From Delphinus delphis (Eukaryota > Chordata > Mammalia > Artiodactyla > Delphinidae): a DNA stretch of 64,000 bases. Shown here one piece after another: positions 11,491-23,984 of the stretch. Made by a program: the position numbers and the translations under genes. The notes beneath the pieces were generated by a model, which ran no database searches, was not told the origin of the DNA, and saw nothing but the letters and a program-made list of their open reading frames with translations. Positions within the stretch are counted from its first letter, which is position 1, and each line of letters starts with the position of its first letter. The DNA is taken from NCBI RefSeq assembly GCF_949987515.2, contig NC_082689.1:7245501-7309500 (forward strand), in the 5' to 3' direction.

Positions 11491-12589
11491 CATCTTTACT
11501 GTTGCTTTGTAGTAAGTTTTGAAATCAGGAAATGTAAGTCCAACTTTATTCTTTTTCAAGATTGTTTTGGCATGGGTCCTTGAATTTTCCATATGAATTT
11601 TATGATCGGTTTATTAATGTCTGCAGAGAAGCCAGCTGGGATTTTGATTCGGATTGTGTTGAATATGTAGATCAGTTTGGGGGAGCAATACCACTTTAAC
11701 AATATTAATTCTTCTGATCCATGACAATGGAATGTCTTTCCATTTATTTAAGTCTTCCTTAATTTCTTTCAACAATATTTTATAGTTTTCAGCATATAAA
11801 TTTTGTGTTTTGTTAAATTTATATTCCTAAATATTTTTGATGATATTATAAATGGAATTCTTTTCTTAATTTCATTTCTGGTGTGTTCATTCCTAGTGTA
11901 AAAAAATAATATTGATCTTATATCATAAAACTTTGCTGAACTTATTTCCAACAGTTTTTTTTAGGGAATTCCTTAGGATTTTCTAAATATAAGATCATGT
12001 CATCTGCAAATAGAGTTTTACTCCTTCCTTTCCGATCTGAGTATCTTTTATTTATTTTTCTTGCCTAATTTTCCTGGCTAGAACCTCCACTGCCATGGTG
12101 AACAGTAGTGATGAGAGTGGGCATCCTTATCTTCCTCCTGATTTATTAGAAAACATCCAGTCTTTCACAACTAAGTACAGTATTAGCTGTGGGGTTTTCA
12201 TAGATGCCCTTTAACAAGTTGAGGAAGTTTTCTTCTTTATACGGTTTGTTGAATACTTTTATCATGAAGGATTGTCGGATTTTTGTCAAGTCCTAATTGA
12301 TGCCAAATTGTTGAGATGATCATGTTGTTTTGTCCTTTATTTCATTGGTATGGTGCATTACATTAAATGATTTTTGTGTGTTAAACCAACTGTGCATTCC
12401 AGGGATAAATTCTACTTGGTTATGGTGTATAATCTTCTTTATGTATCAGTTTGCTAGCCGTGTCTTGAGGTCTTTTTCATCTATACTAATAAGAGACTTG
12501 GTCTATATTTTTCTTTTCTTGTGACACTTTTGTCTGGTTTTGTAAACCCTCCATTTTTTATGTTTGTGAGGCCACTGTTTTACTGATTG

Positions 12590-13350
12590 ACTACCTTGTG
12601 CCAGTGCCACATTCCTTTTATTATTGTAGCATCTTATGAGATTTAGGAGAAGTAGACTCTTTATTACCCATGTTTCTCAAAAAGTTTGAGCTAATCTTGC
12701 CTATCCGCCAATCTTGCCTATGAACTTCATAATCATTTTATTGAAACATTCCAATGAGGGTTTTTTTAATTGGAATTTTTTAGTGGAATGGCACTAAAAC
12801 TCTATATTAACTCGGTGAGAATTCACATATTTTTAATTTTCCATTTTCCCATCCAAGAAAAACCCATAGCTTTAGCGTTTCTCTAAAGATGTAAGCTCCT
12901 TCCATCTCCCAAGTTTTTCCTTTATATAGATTGTATTTACATATACAATTATCCCACATTTTCTGGTTTTGTTTCTACTATGATTGGAAGCTCTCTATTT
13001 TCTTGTTATTGTTGACATGTAGTAAATCTATCCTATTCTGGCCCTGGGCTGAATTATTTGTAATTCCGATAGTTTAATTGGTTCTTTGGGCTTTCTAGGC
13101 ATACAAATCACTGCAAATAATAGTTATTTCATCTTCCTTTCCGACAACATTTGTTTATGTCTCATTACTTTGGCTAAACCCCCAAGAAACAAGTTACTAA
13201 CAACGAGAGCAGCATCCTGCACTGACTTTTCAGCATTGTTGCATTTGAGACGTGCACAGTATTTTTTCTCATGATGAATTTTCCTTCTAGTTTCATTTTT
13301 AGAGGTCTTTCCTGGAGATGCACGTTTAATTGCGTCACTAATGTGCTGAT
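12590..13350 (-). mobile_element. Old L1 ORF2-region fragment, minus strand
   Basis: 'catttcattgaaacattcca'-like and 'aattggttctttgggctttc' with 'taggcatacaaatcactgca' resemble the reverse of L1 ORF2. It is strongly decayed and its left boundary with the neighbouring L1 is uncertain. Confidence 0.5.
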
Positions 13351-13679
13351 ATGCTATATTGTATTAAGACTGCCTAATGATTATGAAATTGCCTCTGTTA
13401 TTAAATTACTCTGAGAATGTTAATTAAAACATTCCATTTAACAGTTCATTCTTATTCTGTATCTGATTTTTGGGGAAATCTCAGTTTTTTAAGGTATAAA
13501 CATAAAACAGCTTTATTTTTCCCTGTTATGGCTAGCAGTTTTCTTCTGACCACGCTCACTACCCTGCTGCCTAGCAGGGCTCTTGGTGGCTTCTTGGTCA
13601 GATCCCGTAACTTCCCTGTCTCCTTCAGTTTTTAGAAGTGTGTTTTTTTTTTTTTCTGTATTTAAGAGTCTGTCCTACT

Positions 13680-14925
13680 CATTTTTCCTCAAAAGATTTA
13701 TCTATTTAATTTTCAAATAGGTTAATACATTGACATAACCTTTAAAAATCAAAAAATATTAAAAGGGAACTTCCCTGGTGGTGCAGTGGTTAAGAATCTG
13801 CCTGTCAGTGCAGGGGACATGGGTTCGAGCCCTGGTCTGGGAAGATCCCACATGCCGCGAAGCAACTAAGCCCGTGTGCCACAACTACCGAGGCTGCGCT
13901 CTAGAGCCGCAAGCCACAACTACTGACCCTGTGTGCCACAGCTACTGAGCCCACATGCTGCAACTACTGAAGCTCACGACTACTACTAGAGCCCATGCTC
14001 CACAATAAGAGAAGCCACCGCAATGAGAGCACGTGCACCACAACAAAGAGTAGCCCCTGCTTGCCGCAAATAGAGAAAGCCCGTGTGCAGCAACAAAGAC
14101 CCAATGTAGCCAAAAATAAGTAAATAAATAAATTTATTAAAAATATATATATATATTAAAAGGCATGTATTTTAAAGTCTGTCTCCCTCCCAATCCTATT
14201 TCCCATCTGCCCAAGCTCCCACCTCTAATAAAAATATGTATACATGTAACTATTGACACTAATTTTTTGTAACTCCTTCCAGAAATTTTTAGGCACATCC
14301 AAATAAATTTGAATATACTTTCCCTTTTTACACTGGTGGAAACATAATACTCTTGTGCCCTTTTGCTTTCTTGAGATAGCTTAGGGTTCTTTCTTGATCA
14401 GTACAACTGCATCTTATTCCACTGATGGAAATGTTTATACTTTTCTAATTGGTGTGATCAGTTCCTGATTGAAAGAAATCATAGCATCTTTAATCTCTTT
14501 CTCCAAGACAATGCTGCAGGGGGTCACCTGTACACGGGCCACTCCCTGCATCTGCAAACAGATCCATGGGCCAGATTCCTGCAGGTGGGATTGCTGGGCT
14601 AAAGCACACTTGCTTTTTACTGTGACAGAGGTTGCCAAACTGTCCCCATGGATACGGAATCAACGTAAAATTCCACCAGCAGTGATGGGGGGAGGGGATG
14701 CCTGTTGCCCCTAGGCTTTGCCAATCACTTTTCAAAGTTTTGATTTCTTTTTTTTTGCTAAAATAATAAGTGAAAAAAAAGATCTCAGTATGTTTTGGAG
14801 TTCTTCTCTTCCTACAGACATGGGGTTGAAAAATCTTTCACAGGTTCTTAAGAGGGATTTGTATTTTCTGTGAACTATCTGTTCACATCCTTTGCCCTTT
14901 TCAGCCGTGTTCAAATTTTCCAAAG
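13680..14925 (-). mobile_element. Old L1ME-type 3' UTR, minus strand, split by a SINE
   Basis: 'taatacattgacataacctt', 'aaagtctgtctccctccc', 'ggaaacataatactcttgtg' and 'gtgggattgctgggctaaag' follow the L1ME 3' UTR and ORF2-end order in reverse. It is interrupted by the CHR SINE at 13767-14152. Frames of about 80 codons inside it are not genes. Confidence 0.7.
13767..14152 (+). mobile_element. CHR SINE with 11-bp target-site duplication
   Basis: It starts 'gaacttccctggtggtgcag', has 'gggttcgagccctggtctgg' (B box), then the long CHR-1 type body and a 'taaataaataaa' tail. 'atattaaaagg' flanks it at 13756-13766 and 14153-14163. Confidence 0.95.
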
Positions 14926-16907
14926 TTCAACCTCACGCTATTCAAAGTTTCTCTCCCCTCCCTATAGCACAGGCTAGACTGTTTGGGGCGTGGTGGGTAG
15001 GAGACCTGGCCTGGAGACACCTCCACACGCTTCTCCCCTCCTCAGGGGTTGGGCAGTGAGCAGTGATCAGCAAGTCGAGGGCTCCTTCTTTGGCTGGCTG
15101 CCTGTCCATGGTAGCAGGCATCCCTCCGGTTCAGCCTGGCTCTGATGCCTCTGCTGATGCAGTATTCGAGGTGGTCTGGGGCTAGTGTTCAGCTGTACCT
15201 CTTCCGCTTTCCCTTCCTGCCCTACTGGAGACCATCCCTCCCAGAGAGGCCACCATATCTCCCTCTGATCCTATAGGTACATGTATGCTCCCAACCTTTT
15301 CTCCAGCTTGGGCATCTCATTGCTTGGCCAAGTGGCCACCTGGGCAGCCCCTACCCCTACCTCTTGCCAACCTCTGGGCTCTAAGGAACTTTAGGGAACT
15401 CTGGGATCTTCTGCGTGGGCTTCATCGAACACCATGGAGAACAAGGACGAAGTGGGCATGCTTTGTCTCCTTCTAGGACACACCAGGTCATGGTCCCTTC
15501 AAGCCCTACAGTGTGAGGCCCCTGTCCTCAGAAATCCTCCAGCCCAAAGCTACCTCCAGTCCCGTGTTCAGTGTATCCCCAAACCTCAGGAAGCACAGTT
15601 GCGGTGACAAAAAGACAAGGCGTCGTCACCCTAGGCGCTCGGAACCCTCTTCCAGGAGACTCTGGAGCAGGCCCATGGGTTCCACAGCTCTGCGACTCCT
15701 GGCTGGGAGTCTCCCCTTCCTGGGTTTTTCCAAGGCTCCCTGGGAACCACTTTCCTCTTTGCACGGCATGTGGCGCTCCAAAAGGCCAGACTCTTCCCCT
15801 CTTCCTCTTCTTGCTTTATCAAGGTGGGGTGCTGGGAGGAGGCGTACCTCCTTCAGTAATCCCTCGGGGTGGTTTGCTGGCTGACCCAAGCTGCAGCAGA
15901 AATTTGAAGAGAACTAAGCTCTGTTTGGCCTTAGCAGCAATTCCAGAGCGACGGGAAAAATCCTGCTCTGCACCCTGTGCTGCTTCCATCACCTTGTTTG
16001 ATGTTTCTCCTCTACGTATTTCCCTCCCAATTTTACCTTTTGACTTATAAACTGGTAAAGCTCAAGCCGGCCATCAGTGATGCTTCTTAATCTTACTTAG
16101 AATCTTACTGAGAATCTTTAGCGGAGGAGCCGGCTATAGTCCCCGCATAAACTCAATGCTTCATTTTAGCTTCCCTAGCGGGGTGGCTGTCTTCCTGTTG
16201 TAGGGTTGCACTGGTATCCGGTGAGAAGCAGGGAGCTGGGGTTAGCTTGAGCTGTCATCTTACCCAAGAGTTCGTTCCGGTCTTCTGAGGATGAAGGACA
16301 AATTCCCAACCCCCCCCCCTCCCCCGCAACACGTGCCGGAAAGAGAGTGGGAAAGAGCATGTGGAACAGACATCAAGCAATGGGGGAAGGTTTTAGGCCA
16401 GGCTGTTCCAGCTCCGAGACCCCGACAAGGGCCCCTCCAGCACGTGGTGATATGGCTGGGGTTTCTCAGCCTCCGCCATCCACTCTCCCTGACTCTCACT
16501 TCCCGATTTCTTGCTGCTCGCTTACACGGAACACCCACTGAAGGGCTGAGGACCGCCAAAGAATGAACTACTTCCTACTGTACTCAGAGCTCTTTGGTTC
16601 CTTGAAGAGCTAAGTTTAAAATGCCATTGTCAGCAACTTTTCTGTAAAACTAAAGTAAAAGTTTTTTTTTTTTTTTTTAAGTTTCATTATCTGAAGTTTT
16701 TCTGCCTTCCCTTGTGCCTTCCACCACCTGTAGGTGCCACCTGGTGTCCTTTCAGCTGACCCATTCTTTCTTCCATTGCCCACAGGGATGCTGCTCAGTT
16801 GTGCTCAGATCTCTGCTCCCTTATGCTTGTTGCTAACTGCTTTTTGCCAGCAGGGATACCTAGTTTGTTTTTTTAGCCTCTTTCTTCCTCCCTCATGTTG
16901 CAGCTTA
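14926..16907. other. Intergenic stretch, no gene seen
   Basis: Mixed-composition, mostly unique-looking DNA with a poly-C run near 16312-16325 and a poly-T run near 16663-16678. Overlapping frames at 15.5-16.05 kb (up to about 159 codons) have no recognisable domain, no homologue I know and no splice support. Confidence 0.5.
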
Positions 16908-16982
16908 TGTGTGTGTGTGGATGGATGGATGGATAGATAGAGAGATAGATGGATGGATGGCTAGATAGATGGGTAGATAGAT

Positions 16983-17013
<31 letters not shown>

Positions 17014-17041
17014 AATAAATAGGTAGATGGACAGATAGAGA
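16908..17041. repeat. GATA/GGAT microsatellite
   Basis: A (tg)n start, then (ggat)n, (gata)n and gataaata variants. The tract is imperfect, about 130 bp long, and probably length-variable. Confidence 0.95.
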
Positions 17042-18388
17042 GTTGCATGCGTGTTCATGTCCCACTACTCTCAGACATTTAAGTACCACCGTGTAAAAAA
17101 GAAATGCACTCACCCTCTCTATACCACTGTCCAGTTCCCAGGTTTAAACTTAATTTCACTGATTTCTGTTGCATCATCGGGAAAAGGAGTGCTGTTCACA
17201 TTTGATCTATCACAATCCGTTTCATCCTGCACATGAGTTTTGTCGCTGTGTCTAACCCACTTCCCATCTTGTGTGTGTGGCCCGGGCTGCTAGGAAGCAG
17301 CGCTGATGGTGGTGCAGTGGGAAGCGGGTGGCCCCAGAGGGATGCAGCAGCCTGGCAGCTTTGAGAACACTCTTTATTTCACGGTGTTCCAGTGTTCTTG
17401 CCTCTAAAGAGATGGTTGTTTGGATTAGAAACTGTTATTGTTAAGTCAGTGCTCCGTGAGGTGTTACTGTAATTCGTACTCATCCTTCCAGGTAACTTCT
17501 GGTTGGCTCAGCCTCTGTCACGAAGGACCATTTTCAAGTCCAACTTCCTGCCACGTGTGCCCTCTCTCTGATCTCAGGTCCAATGTCTCCCTCAAACTCC
17601 TGCTTCCTTTCCCAGTGTATCAGTTCAACAGCCTTCAAGGAAAACCAGGGTTCATTTTGGCCTTTCTCCCTCTTGAGCCAAAAGAGAGTCAACAAATCCA
17701 CTTTGGAAGCTCTGCATCCCGTCATTGCCCCGGGCTCGCTCCCTGGCTTCCCTCAGGCCTCTGCCCAAACGTGCAGCGGCCACCGAGAGGCCACCCGACC
17801 GAACCTAACCACTCCTGCCCCACCCTGCCCGTCCCCTCCCCCGCCGTTATTTCTATACACTTGCCTTCCCCATTCGCCCTGGTCTGGGTCTTGGAAGGAC
17901 TGCCCCCCCACCCCCCGCAATCTCCTAAAGCCAAGCCCCACCCCCACCCCCAGTGTGGCCACCACACAGCTGGAACTTGCTCCCAACTCCCCTTCTCCTG
18001 CTGCCTTTCTGATCTGGCCTCTCCCCCACCATTGTTCCCCAATTTCTGAATTTCCACTTCAGATTCTCCCAGGCTCCTGCTCTCCTTGTGCCTCCCATTC
18101 CCTTCCTCTCCTCTGTTCCTGCAGAGAACACCGAAACGTTCCCAGCGGCATCTCCAGGGGCAGGGCCACAGCTGTCTTCCTCGTGGTTGGCAGCGTTTTC
18201 CACATTTTCTATGACTGTCAAGTGTTACATTTGGGATTCTCACAGTGAAAGTCGTCCTGACAGCAGAGCAGCTTCTGGGGCAGATTTCCTAGCTCCTTTC
18301 CTCGCCAGGGCTTTTCTACCAAACCAGAAATTTCATGTGGTTCCTCTGCTGCCTAAAATCTTCCTCACTAGCTTTCTTTCTTTGCTCT
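17042..18388. other. Intergenic stretch, pyrimidine-rich
   Basis: At 17.5-18.1 kb the plus strand is C/T-rich, which opens frames up to 221 codons on both strands. Their translations are Pro/Ser-rich and overlap in different frames, as expected from composition. I do not call a gene. Confidence 0.5.
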
Positions 18389-18534
18389 GGGGAAAGAAAG
18401 AAAAGAAAAGGAAAGGAAGGGAAGGGAAGGGAAAGGAGAGGGAAAGAAAGAGAGACAGAGGGAGAGAGGGAGGGAGGGAGGAAGGAAGGAAAGAAAGGAG
18501 GGAGGGAGGGAGGAAAGGAAAGGGGGAAAAAAAG
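18389..18534. repeat. Purine (GGAAA/GGGA) tract
   Basis: About 145 bases are almost pure G and A on the plus strand, with only two or three pyrimidines: (gaaa)n, (ggaaa)n, then (gggag)n and (ggaa)n. Such tracts can form triplex (H-) DNA. Confidence 0.93.
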
Positions 18535-19999
18535 CCTTTGTCGTCTATAGCTCAAGGCAAACACTGCCATTGACCAGGGAGGAGTCTAAGTACCAATTCC
18601 AGGACAGGACTGAAATGACGCAGGTGAGCTGGGATGAGCCAGGCCTGCCTCCTTCTTAGGGACCCCAACTCACCTGGCCCTGGGTCAGTGCATTGAGGCC
18701 CTGCCTGTTGTTATGTCACAGCTAAGGGGTCTTCATTCTCCCACCCCTTTCAGGCCACGTTTGCCAACCACATTCCCCCAGCCCCCTGCGTGGACGGCTA
18801 GCACAGACCAGCGTCCCAGTGCCCTGGCTCCTCCCTGGAGATGAAGGTGGTCTTCAGTGTGGTCCTGTCGAGACTTCTTCCCAAGTGTTCCTGCCTGGAG
18901 CTGCCAGGGTCTCCCCCTGCTTAAGCCCTGCTCGGCCGAGCCCAAGCTCAAGCATAAGCCCCGGCTCCAGGCACGAGCTCGCGCAGCCCTGTAGGAGGTT
19001 CTGACTGGCCTGAGAACGAAGCTCCCCCTCCCAGGGTTCCCTGTGATCTGTTCACCACAACCCTCCCCGCAAAGGGCCTTCCACTGGCCTCCTTGCTCAC
19101 TGCCTCTCTGCCCTGTAGTATTTGTTCCTTTCTGTAGCACCTTTCGCTGCAGGAAGGCAGGACCAGGTCTTACTGGGCCATCCCAGCGCCCAGAGAGACC
19201 GTTCAGAGTAGGGGCCCAGCTCTCCCGTCTAGAGCCTAGATGTGCTTCATCCCCTGGTCCCTGGGGAGGGCTCTTCCTTCACATCCTCTTGTTTTCCACC
19301 ATCCCTCCCTCCCCCCACTTCTTTCCCTTGTCCCAGAAGGGGACAGGGGAAGGACAGCACCTGCTTCAGGCCCCCTCCCCTCTTCCTGCCCCAGCCCTGC
19401 TCTCCATCCAGACTTCTGTCTGCCTCTGACCTGTGGCGATGCCGTGCGGACCGGGCCAAAGCGAAGAGCAGAACAGGGCTGAGTGTCCTGGGGCCCCCTC
19501 CCACACTTGTCACGGGTGCAGTGGTTTTGCTGCACTAGGACCTTGCTCAAGGCTGGTCCTTGGACTCACAGCCCTGAATCCTGGGCCCTACCCTGGACCT
19601 CCTGAGTCAGGAGCTGCATTCTAAGAGCCCCTGCACATGAGTGCCTGTGTAAGCCCTGGTCCAGAGGATGCGTTTCCTCCTGCCCACCACGCTGTCCTCC
19701 GCCCCCTCCCCCAGCATCTGGCTGGTGTGCTCACAGCCGGGCTTGCAGTCAGCTCCCCACTCCCCTCCCCCACCAGCTACTCCCATGGATCCTGACCTCC
19801 CACAGGCAACTGACTCATGCAGGGAGGCCCCTGGCCCTCAGCCCAGTGCTGCGAAGTCTAACAGCGGCTCTTGACTCATGTGCCGGAAGCCACATAGCTA
19901 GCACGGACAGGGAAGACTACGAGCCCAGCTCCTGCCTTCATTCACCCAGGCCAGCCTTCAGCCGGTCTTTACAACAGCATCTTTTGACCACAACACAGG
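18535..19999. other. Intergenic stretch, GC-rich, no gene seen
   Basis: GC-rich with short overlapping frames on both strands. No domain, exon or repeat recognised. Confidence 0.5.
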
Positions 20000-20170
20000 T
20001 TGGCCCAGCAAACAAGCCAGACACATGCGGTGTGACATTTGCTGCACCATATACCAGCCGTGCGATCCTGCACAAGTTACCGAAGCTTCCTTATCTATGA
20101 ATGGTGCTAATGACCCCATCGACCTCACGGAGGTAATTCATGCACGTTCACTGTTGTAAGCAGCACATGT
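20000..20170 (+). mobile_element. Probable MIR fragment
   Basis: 'accagccgtgcgatcctg', 'cacaagttaccgaagcttcc' and 'gacctcacggaggtaattca' resemble the MIR core and 3' part. It is diverged. Confidence 0.5.
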
Positions 20171-20656
20171 TTACAGACTGCTGTTGTGTGCCCTCTGCAC
20201 CAGGAACAGCAGTGAACAAAACAGACTGATTCCTGTCCTCTGGAGCTTCCTAACAGGGGAATGTGGGCAGCATGGAAATGAAGCTGTGTACACCGTGCCA
20301 GCAGGGGCCAGACATGGACAGCATGGCGGCAACGCTTGATGATGAGTGAATGAACGAACGAATGAATGAACACTGTGCAAGTGCAGTTCTTCCATAAGCC
20401 CCCCTTCCAATCACAAAGCCGCTCCCGCGCACTTCCACCCTGAGGCCACCTGAAACAGTAAGACATGGGGCTTAAAGCTACTGGGAGTTTAAGAAAAACA
20501 TTAGAAGGTGGGGGAGGGCTGTCAGCCTTTCCAGCAATGAATGGATATAGAAGAATTGTAGCGATTGTAAACATATTGCAGATGCAGAACACATTTGCCT
20601 GGAATAGGCAGTAATTGAGGTGCAATCAGAGTTGTTTTTCCAGGTTTCACAAATTG

Positions 20657-20681
20657 TATGTGCGTGTGCGTGTGCGTGTGC

Positions 20682-20717
<36 letters not shown>

Positions 20718-20723
20718 GTGGTG
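20657..20723. repeat. (TG)n microsatellite
   Basis: tgtgcg variants lead into about 16 pure tg units, ending 'tgcgtgtgtgg'. Alternating purine-pyrimidine DNA of this kind is often polymorphic. Confidence 0.97.
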
Positions 20724-21159
20724 TCTTAAGGATGGAATACATTTTCTCAAGGTTTCAGAGCCGCCTCAGTTAAAGAAAATGATAGGGACGTTTCAGAGCA
20801 ATCCCCAGGGTTCTTGTCGCCACTCAGAGCTCCCCTCTGAGGGCTCTCTGAGTCTCCCCAGATCACAGAATTTGAGAGCTCGCGAAGGAGCCCCCAAGAA
20901 CACCCACCCAAAACCATGTTTCCTGGACAGGAAACTGAGGCCCTGCCTTGCCCAGTGTAAGTAGGTGATTACAGGCAGCAGGAAAAGGAGATTTGCACCC
21001 AAGTCCCCTGACTCCCAGACGAGTGCCCTTCACAATATATTGTGTTGGCTTCCATGAATTCATCACACTGGCGATCATTACGGTTGCAACCGGGCTGGGT
21101 GGCAAATTCTTCATGCCAACCAAAGGAAGCCAGACGCCAAAGGCTGTAGTTCCACCTAC

Positions 21160-21390
21160 ACAACAGTCATGAAAAGGCAAACTGGAGGGACAGATACAGA
21201 TCGGTGGTCGCCGGGGGCTGGGGGCAGGGGAGGGGCTGACCACAGTGGGGCACAAGGGAACTCTGGGGTGACTGATGTCCTGTATCTCAGCTGTGGTGAC
21301 ATGATCTGTATGCTTTCATCAGAACTCAGAACCATACACCTAACAAAGGCACATTCTACTGTATGTAAATTATACCTTAATTCTTTAAAG
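21160..21390 (+). mobile_element. Old L1 3' UTR fragment
   Basis: 'gaaaaggcaaactggaggga', 'cggtggtcgccgggggctgg', 'tgatgtcctgtatctcagct' and 'actgtatgtaaattatacct' follow the L1M 3' UTR plan on the plus strand. Confidence 0.65.
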
Positions 21391-23847
21391 CACCCTAAAA
21401 TAATAATGGTGATGATAATGATCATAATAATAACCTTGAATGCCAAAAAACAGTACGTGTTCAGGGCCGCAACATGGTAGGGCCTTCGAGATACCCCGTG
21501 GTCAGAGCAGGGGATGCCCTGTTTGTAACAGTCAAGGATTTCCAACTGCAGACTTTCCTCCTGGAAGGTTTTCCAACTGCACGTCCCTGAAACCAGTGTG
21601 CTCCAATCCCAGGCTGGCTTCACTCCCACCCAACACCGGCCCACCCAGTCACCCTGGCCCGCCACTGCCACTGGGACGGCTCCCTCCCTGCTTGTCCCCA
21701 AACTACCTTGAGGCAGTGATTCTGTCCTTCCTCTCACACGTCTTCCGCATCCCCGCCCCCATCTGCTACACCTGGTGATACACCTGTGTGATGCCTCCCA
21801 GCCTGCCTGCCCGGAGCTTCCGGGATCCCACTACCTCCTCACTCACAGTCGTCAAGGATGCGGTAGGAACTCCCCAACCCAGTTCAGAGACCTCCTCAGA
21901 CTGGTCCCAACACATAATTAACTCCTGCATTACCTGCCCACGGGATCCCTCCCCACGTACTGCCCCCAGATCAATTCTAAGCTGAGAGCAGCCTCAGTAT
22001 CAGAGTCTGAAAACAGCTTGGAGGCCCAGAGGGCAAGGGAAAAGAGAAGATGTCAGAGCCGCTGAACCCTAAAATCCCAACAGTCTCTGTCTGGACATCT
22101 CCAGGGACGGGGAATTCACCGCTACCTTCGGACAGCTCTGGAATCCAAAGCTAAAGTCTGTCCTCGCCCATGGTCCTAATTCCACACTCTCCTGTCCCGT
22201 GCCCAAGAGGGTGTATGTGTGACGACCTTGCCCTCGTCACTCCTGGGTCTTCTCTGCCCGTCCACCCAGCCCCCTTTTGGATGGGCAGGTTCTCACCAGA
22301 GCATAGAGCAGGGGTCCCCCACTCATCTGGCCAGGACAGCATCCTCCCAATCTCTCTCGTCTCACAACGTGATCCGAAAACAGTTTAGCTTTTTTTGTAG
22401 TTACATCTCCTCGTTGACTCAGGTTAAACCTGCTTTCAATGAAAATCGCCCACCCTGCCCACTAGCTGTGTGTTCCTCGTCGTGTTTGTAACACGCAATG
22501 TCCTCCCAGGTGCTCCTGGGAGGGGCGTCCTATTAATTGTCCGGCAACCTAAACGTGACCTTCTTATTCACTGCGCTCTCCTTTCTGGCCACCAGAAATT
22601 GCAGGCTGACTCTCCAAGGGAAGTCTGGTTTAGCTAGCGGGATGGGACCTGTCCAACAGATCCCATAGTGTATACCCAGCATTTATGGGTCAGGACATGG
22701 ATGCTGGATGCTGGGACTACAGGAGTTTGCTGGGGTCACACTGCTGACCTTGACAGTGAAGGAGCTTCCCAGGCCCCCAGAAGCCTGGCCGTGCCCCTGC
22801 CCCCAACCAAGCTGCCTCAGGGCAGGACCCTGTCTTAATGCTTCTCAATCTCTAACACCTTAATGCTCGGTTCTCTAGGCTGATTATTCTTGGGCAGGTC
22901 ATTAATCGAATGTCACCAGACCTTCAGGCAGGGAGGACAGGAGGCAACATCCCAGGGTGAACCTTCTGCTCTGCGTCCTTACGTAGCTGGTTCTAGGAAC
23001 CAGAATGGTCTTGGAGACTCAAATGTCTCCTGACCAGAAAGTCTGAATTCCTGCCTTAGATAAACAAGGATGTTCTCTGCCTGGGGGTGGGGGTAGCCCA
23101 CGTCCCTCCTGAATATTCTAAGATCACCTGACCAACTGCCCTGAAATCCTGGTGTGTGTTGGGCCTGGGGTCGGGGGGAAGGGGAGGGTTTGAGCACTCA
23201 CCCATGGGGAACTCCACAAGCGGGGCTTGGGGTAGCCAGGGCACCTGGCTGTAAGTAGAGGGGCGCAGTGGGAAAGGGGGGTGTGCTGTCAAGTCCAGGG
23301 CCCATTCTTTCTGTTTTGCGCAAGAAAGCAGAGACAGAAGACGCGGTTCTTCATGTATCTCTTTCCTGAGTCTCTAAGCCCTTTGAGAACATGATAGCGG
23401 TTCTGGACCCATAATCAAGAAAAACGTATACACACACAGCCTCTGCACACAGTCTGCATCCCCCCTAAGCCTCCACAGAACCCACGGGACCCCAGGTTCT
23501 AAGTGGGTGGGGAGCCACAAAGAATTCCTAGCTTGGCTCCCCTGTCTGGCAGCCCCCTACCAGCTTACACCTCGTTCGAAGGACGCACATGGTTCACTCC
23601 ACTCTAAGACCCCTACCCTAGAATAAGGCCTGTGTTGGGAGGAAAAAGGGATTTGCCTGGCAGTCCTGGTGTGTTCCTAATACACCCCTTTTTCCTATGA
23701 AACGTGGGTTCAGATGCTGTATCTCCTATGGTCACCCCAGAGGGAGGTGACCATTCTGTTACTCCAGTCCCTGGGATAGCTGTGGGATGCGGGAGGGCTC
23801 GTCCTTCCTGCAGCTGCCATACATCATCCTATCAGAGAGGCCACTGA
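21391..23847. other. Intergenic stretch, no gene seen
   Basis: Mostly unique-looking DNA, with an aataat-rich patch at 21399-21435. No exon or named repeat recognised. Confidence 0.5.
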
Positions 23848-23944
23848 GCCACCAGCCAGACTGGACCCCCCCAGTGGACAGCCACCAGCCAGACTGGACC
23901 CCCCAGTGGACAGCCACCAGCCAGACTGGACCCCCCAGTGGACG
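23848..23944. repeat. 32-bp minisatellite, three copies
   Basis: Three nearly identical units at 23848-23880 (33 bp), 23881-23912 and 23913-23944. Each begins 'gccaccagccagactggacc'. The first has one extra C. The array abuts the next L1. Confidence 0.95.
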
Positions 23945-23984
23945 GCAAGAGGTTTGTCCTCGCAGGGTTTAAGACCTCCCATTT

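Larger units (their letters stand above)
9495..12540 (-). mobile_element. Old L1 (L1M), minus strand, interrupted
   Basis: The 3' end lies near 9495 (aaaacaattttattgaactata). The segment then reads backwards through 3' UTR and ORF2 relics: 'gaatggaattgctaggtca', 'attcccatcagcagtgta', 'gttttgatttgcatttccca', 'ttgtcccagcaccatttgtt', 'tgcattccagggataaat', and the reverse-transcriptase area near 12400. Two later insertions interrupt it: a CHR SINE at 10801-11072 and an L1 piece at about 11171-11490. Many stops break the coding sequence, so it is dead. Confidence 0.85.

Noticed and set aside
17438..18248. 203- and 221-codon plus-strand frames
   Set aside because: Pyrimidine-rich DNA gives Pro/Ser-rich translations in two overlapping frames. 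No domain or splice support.
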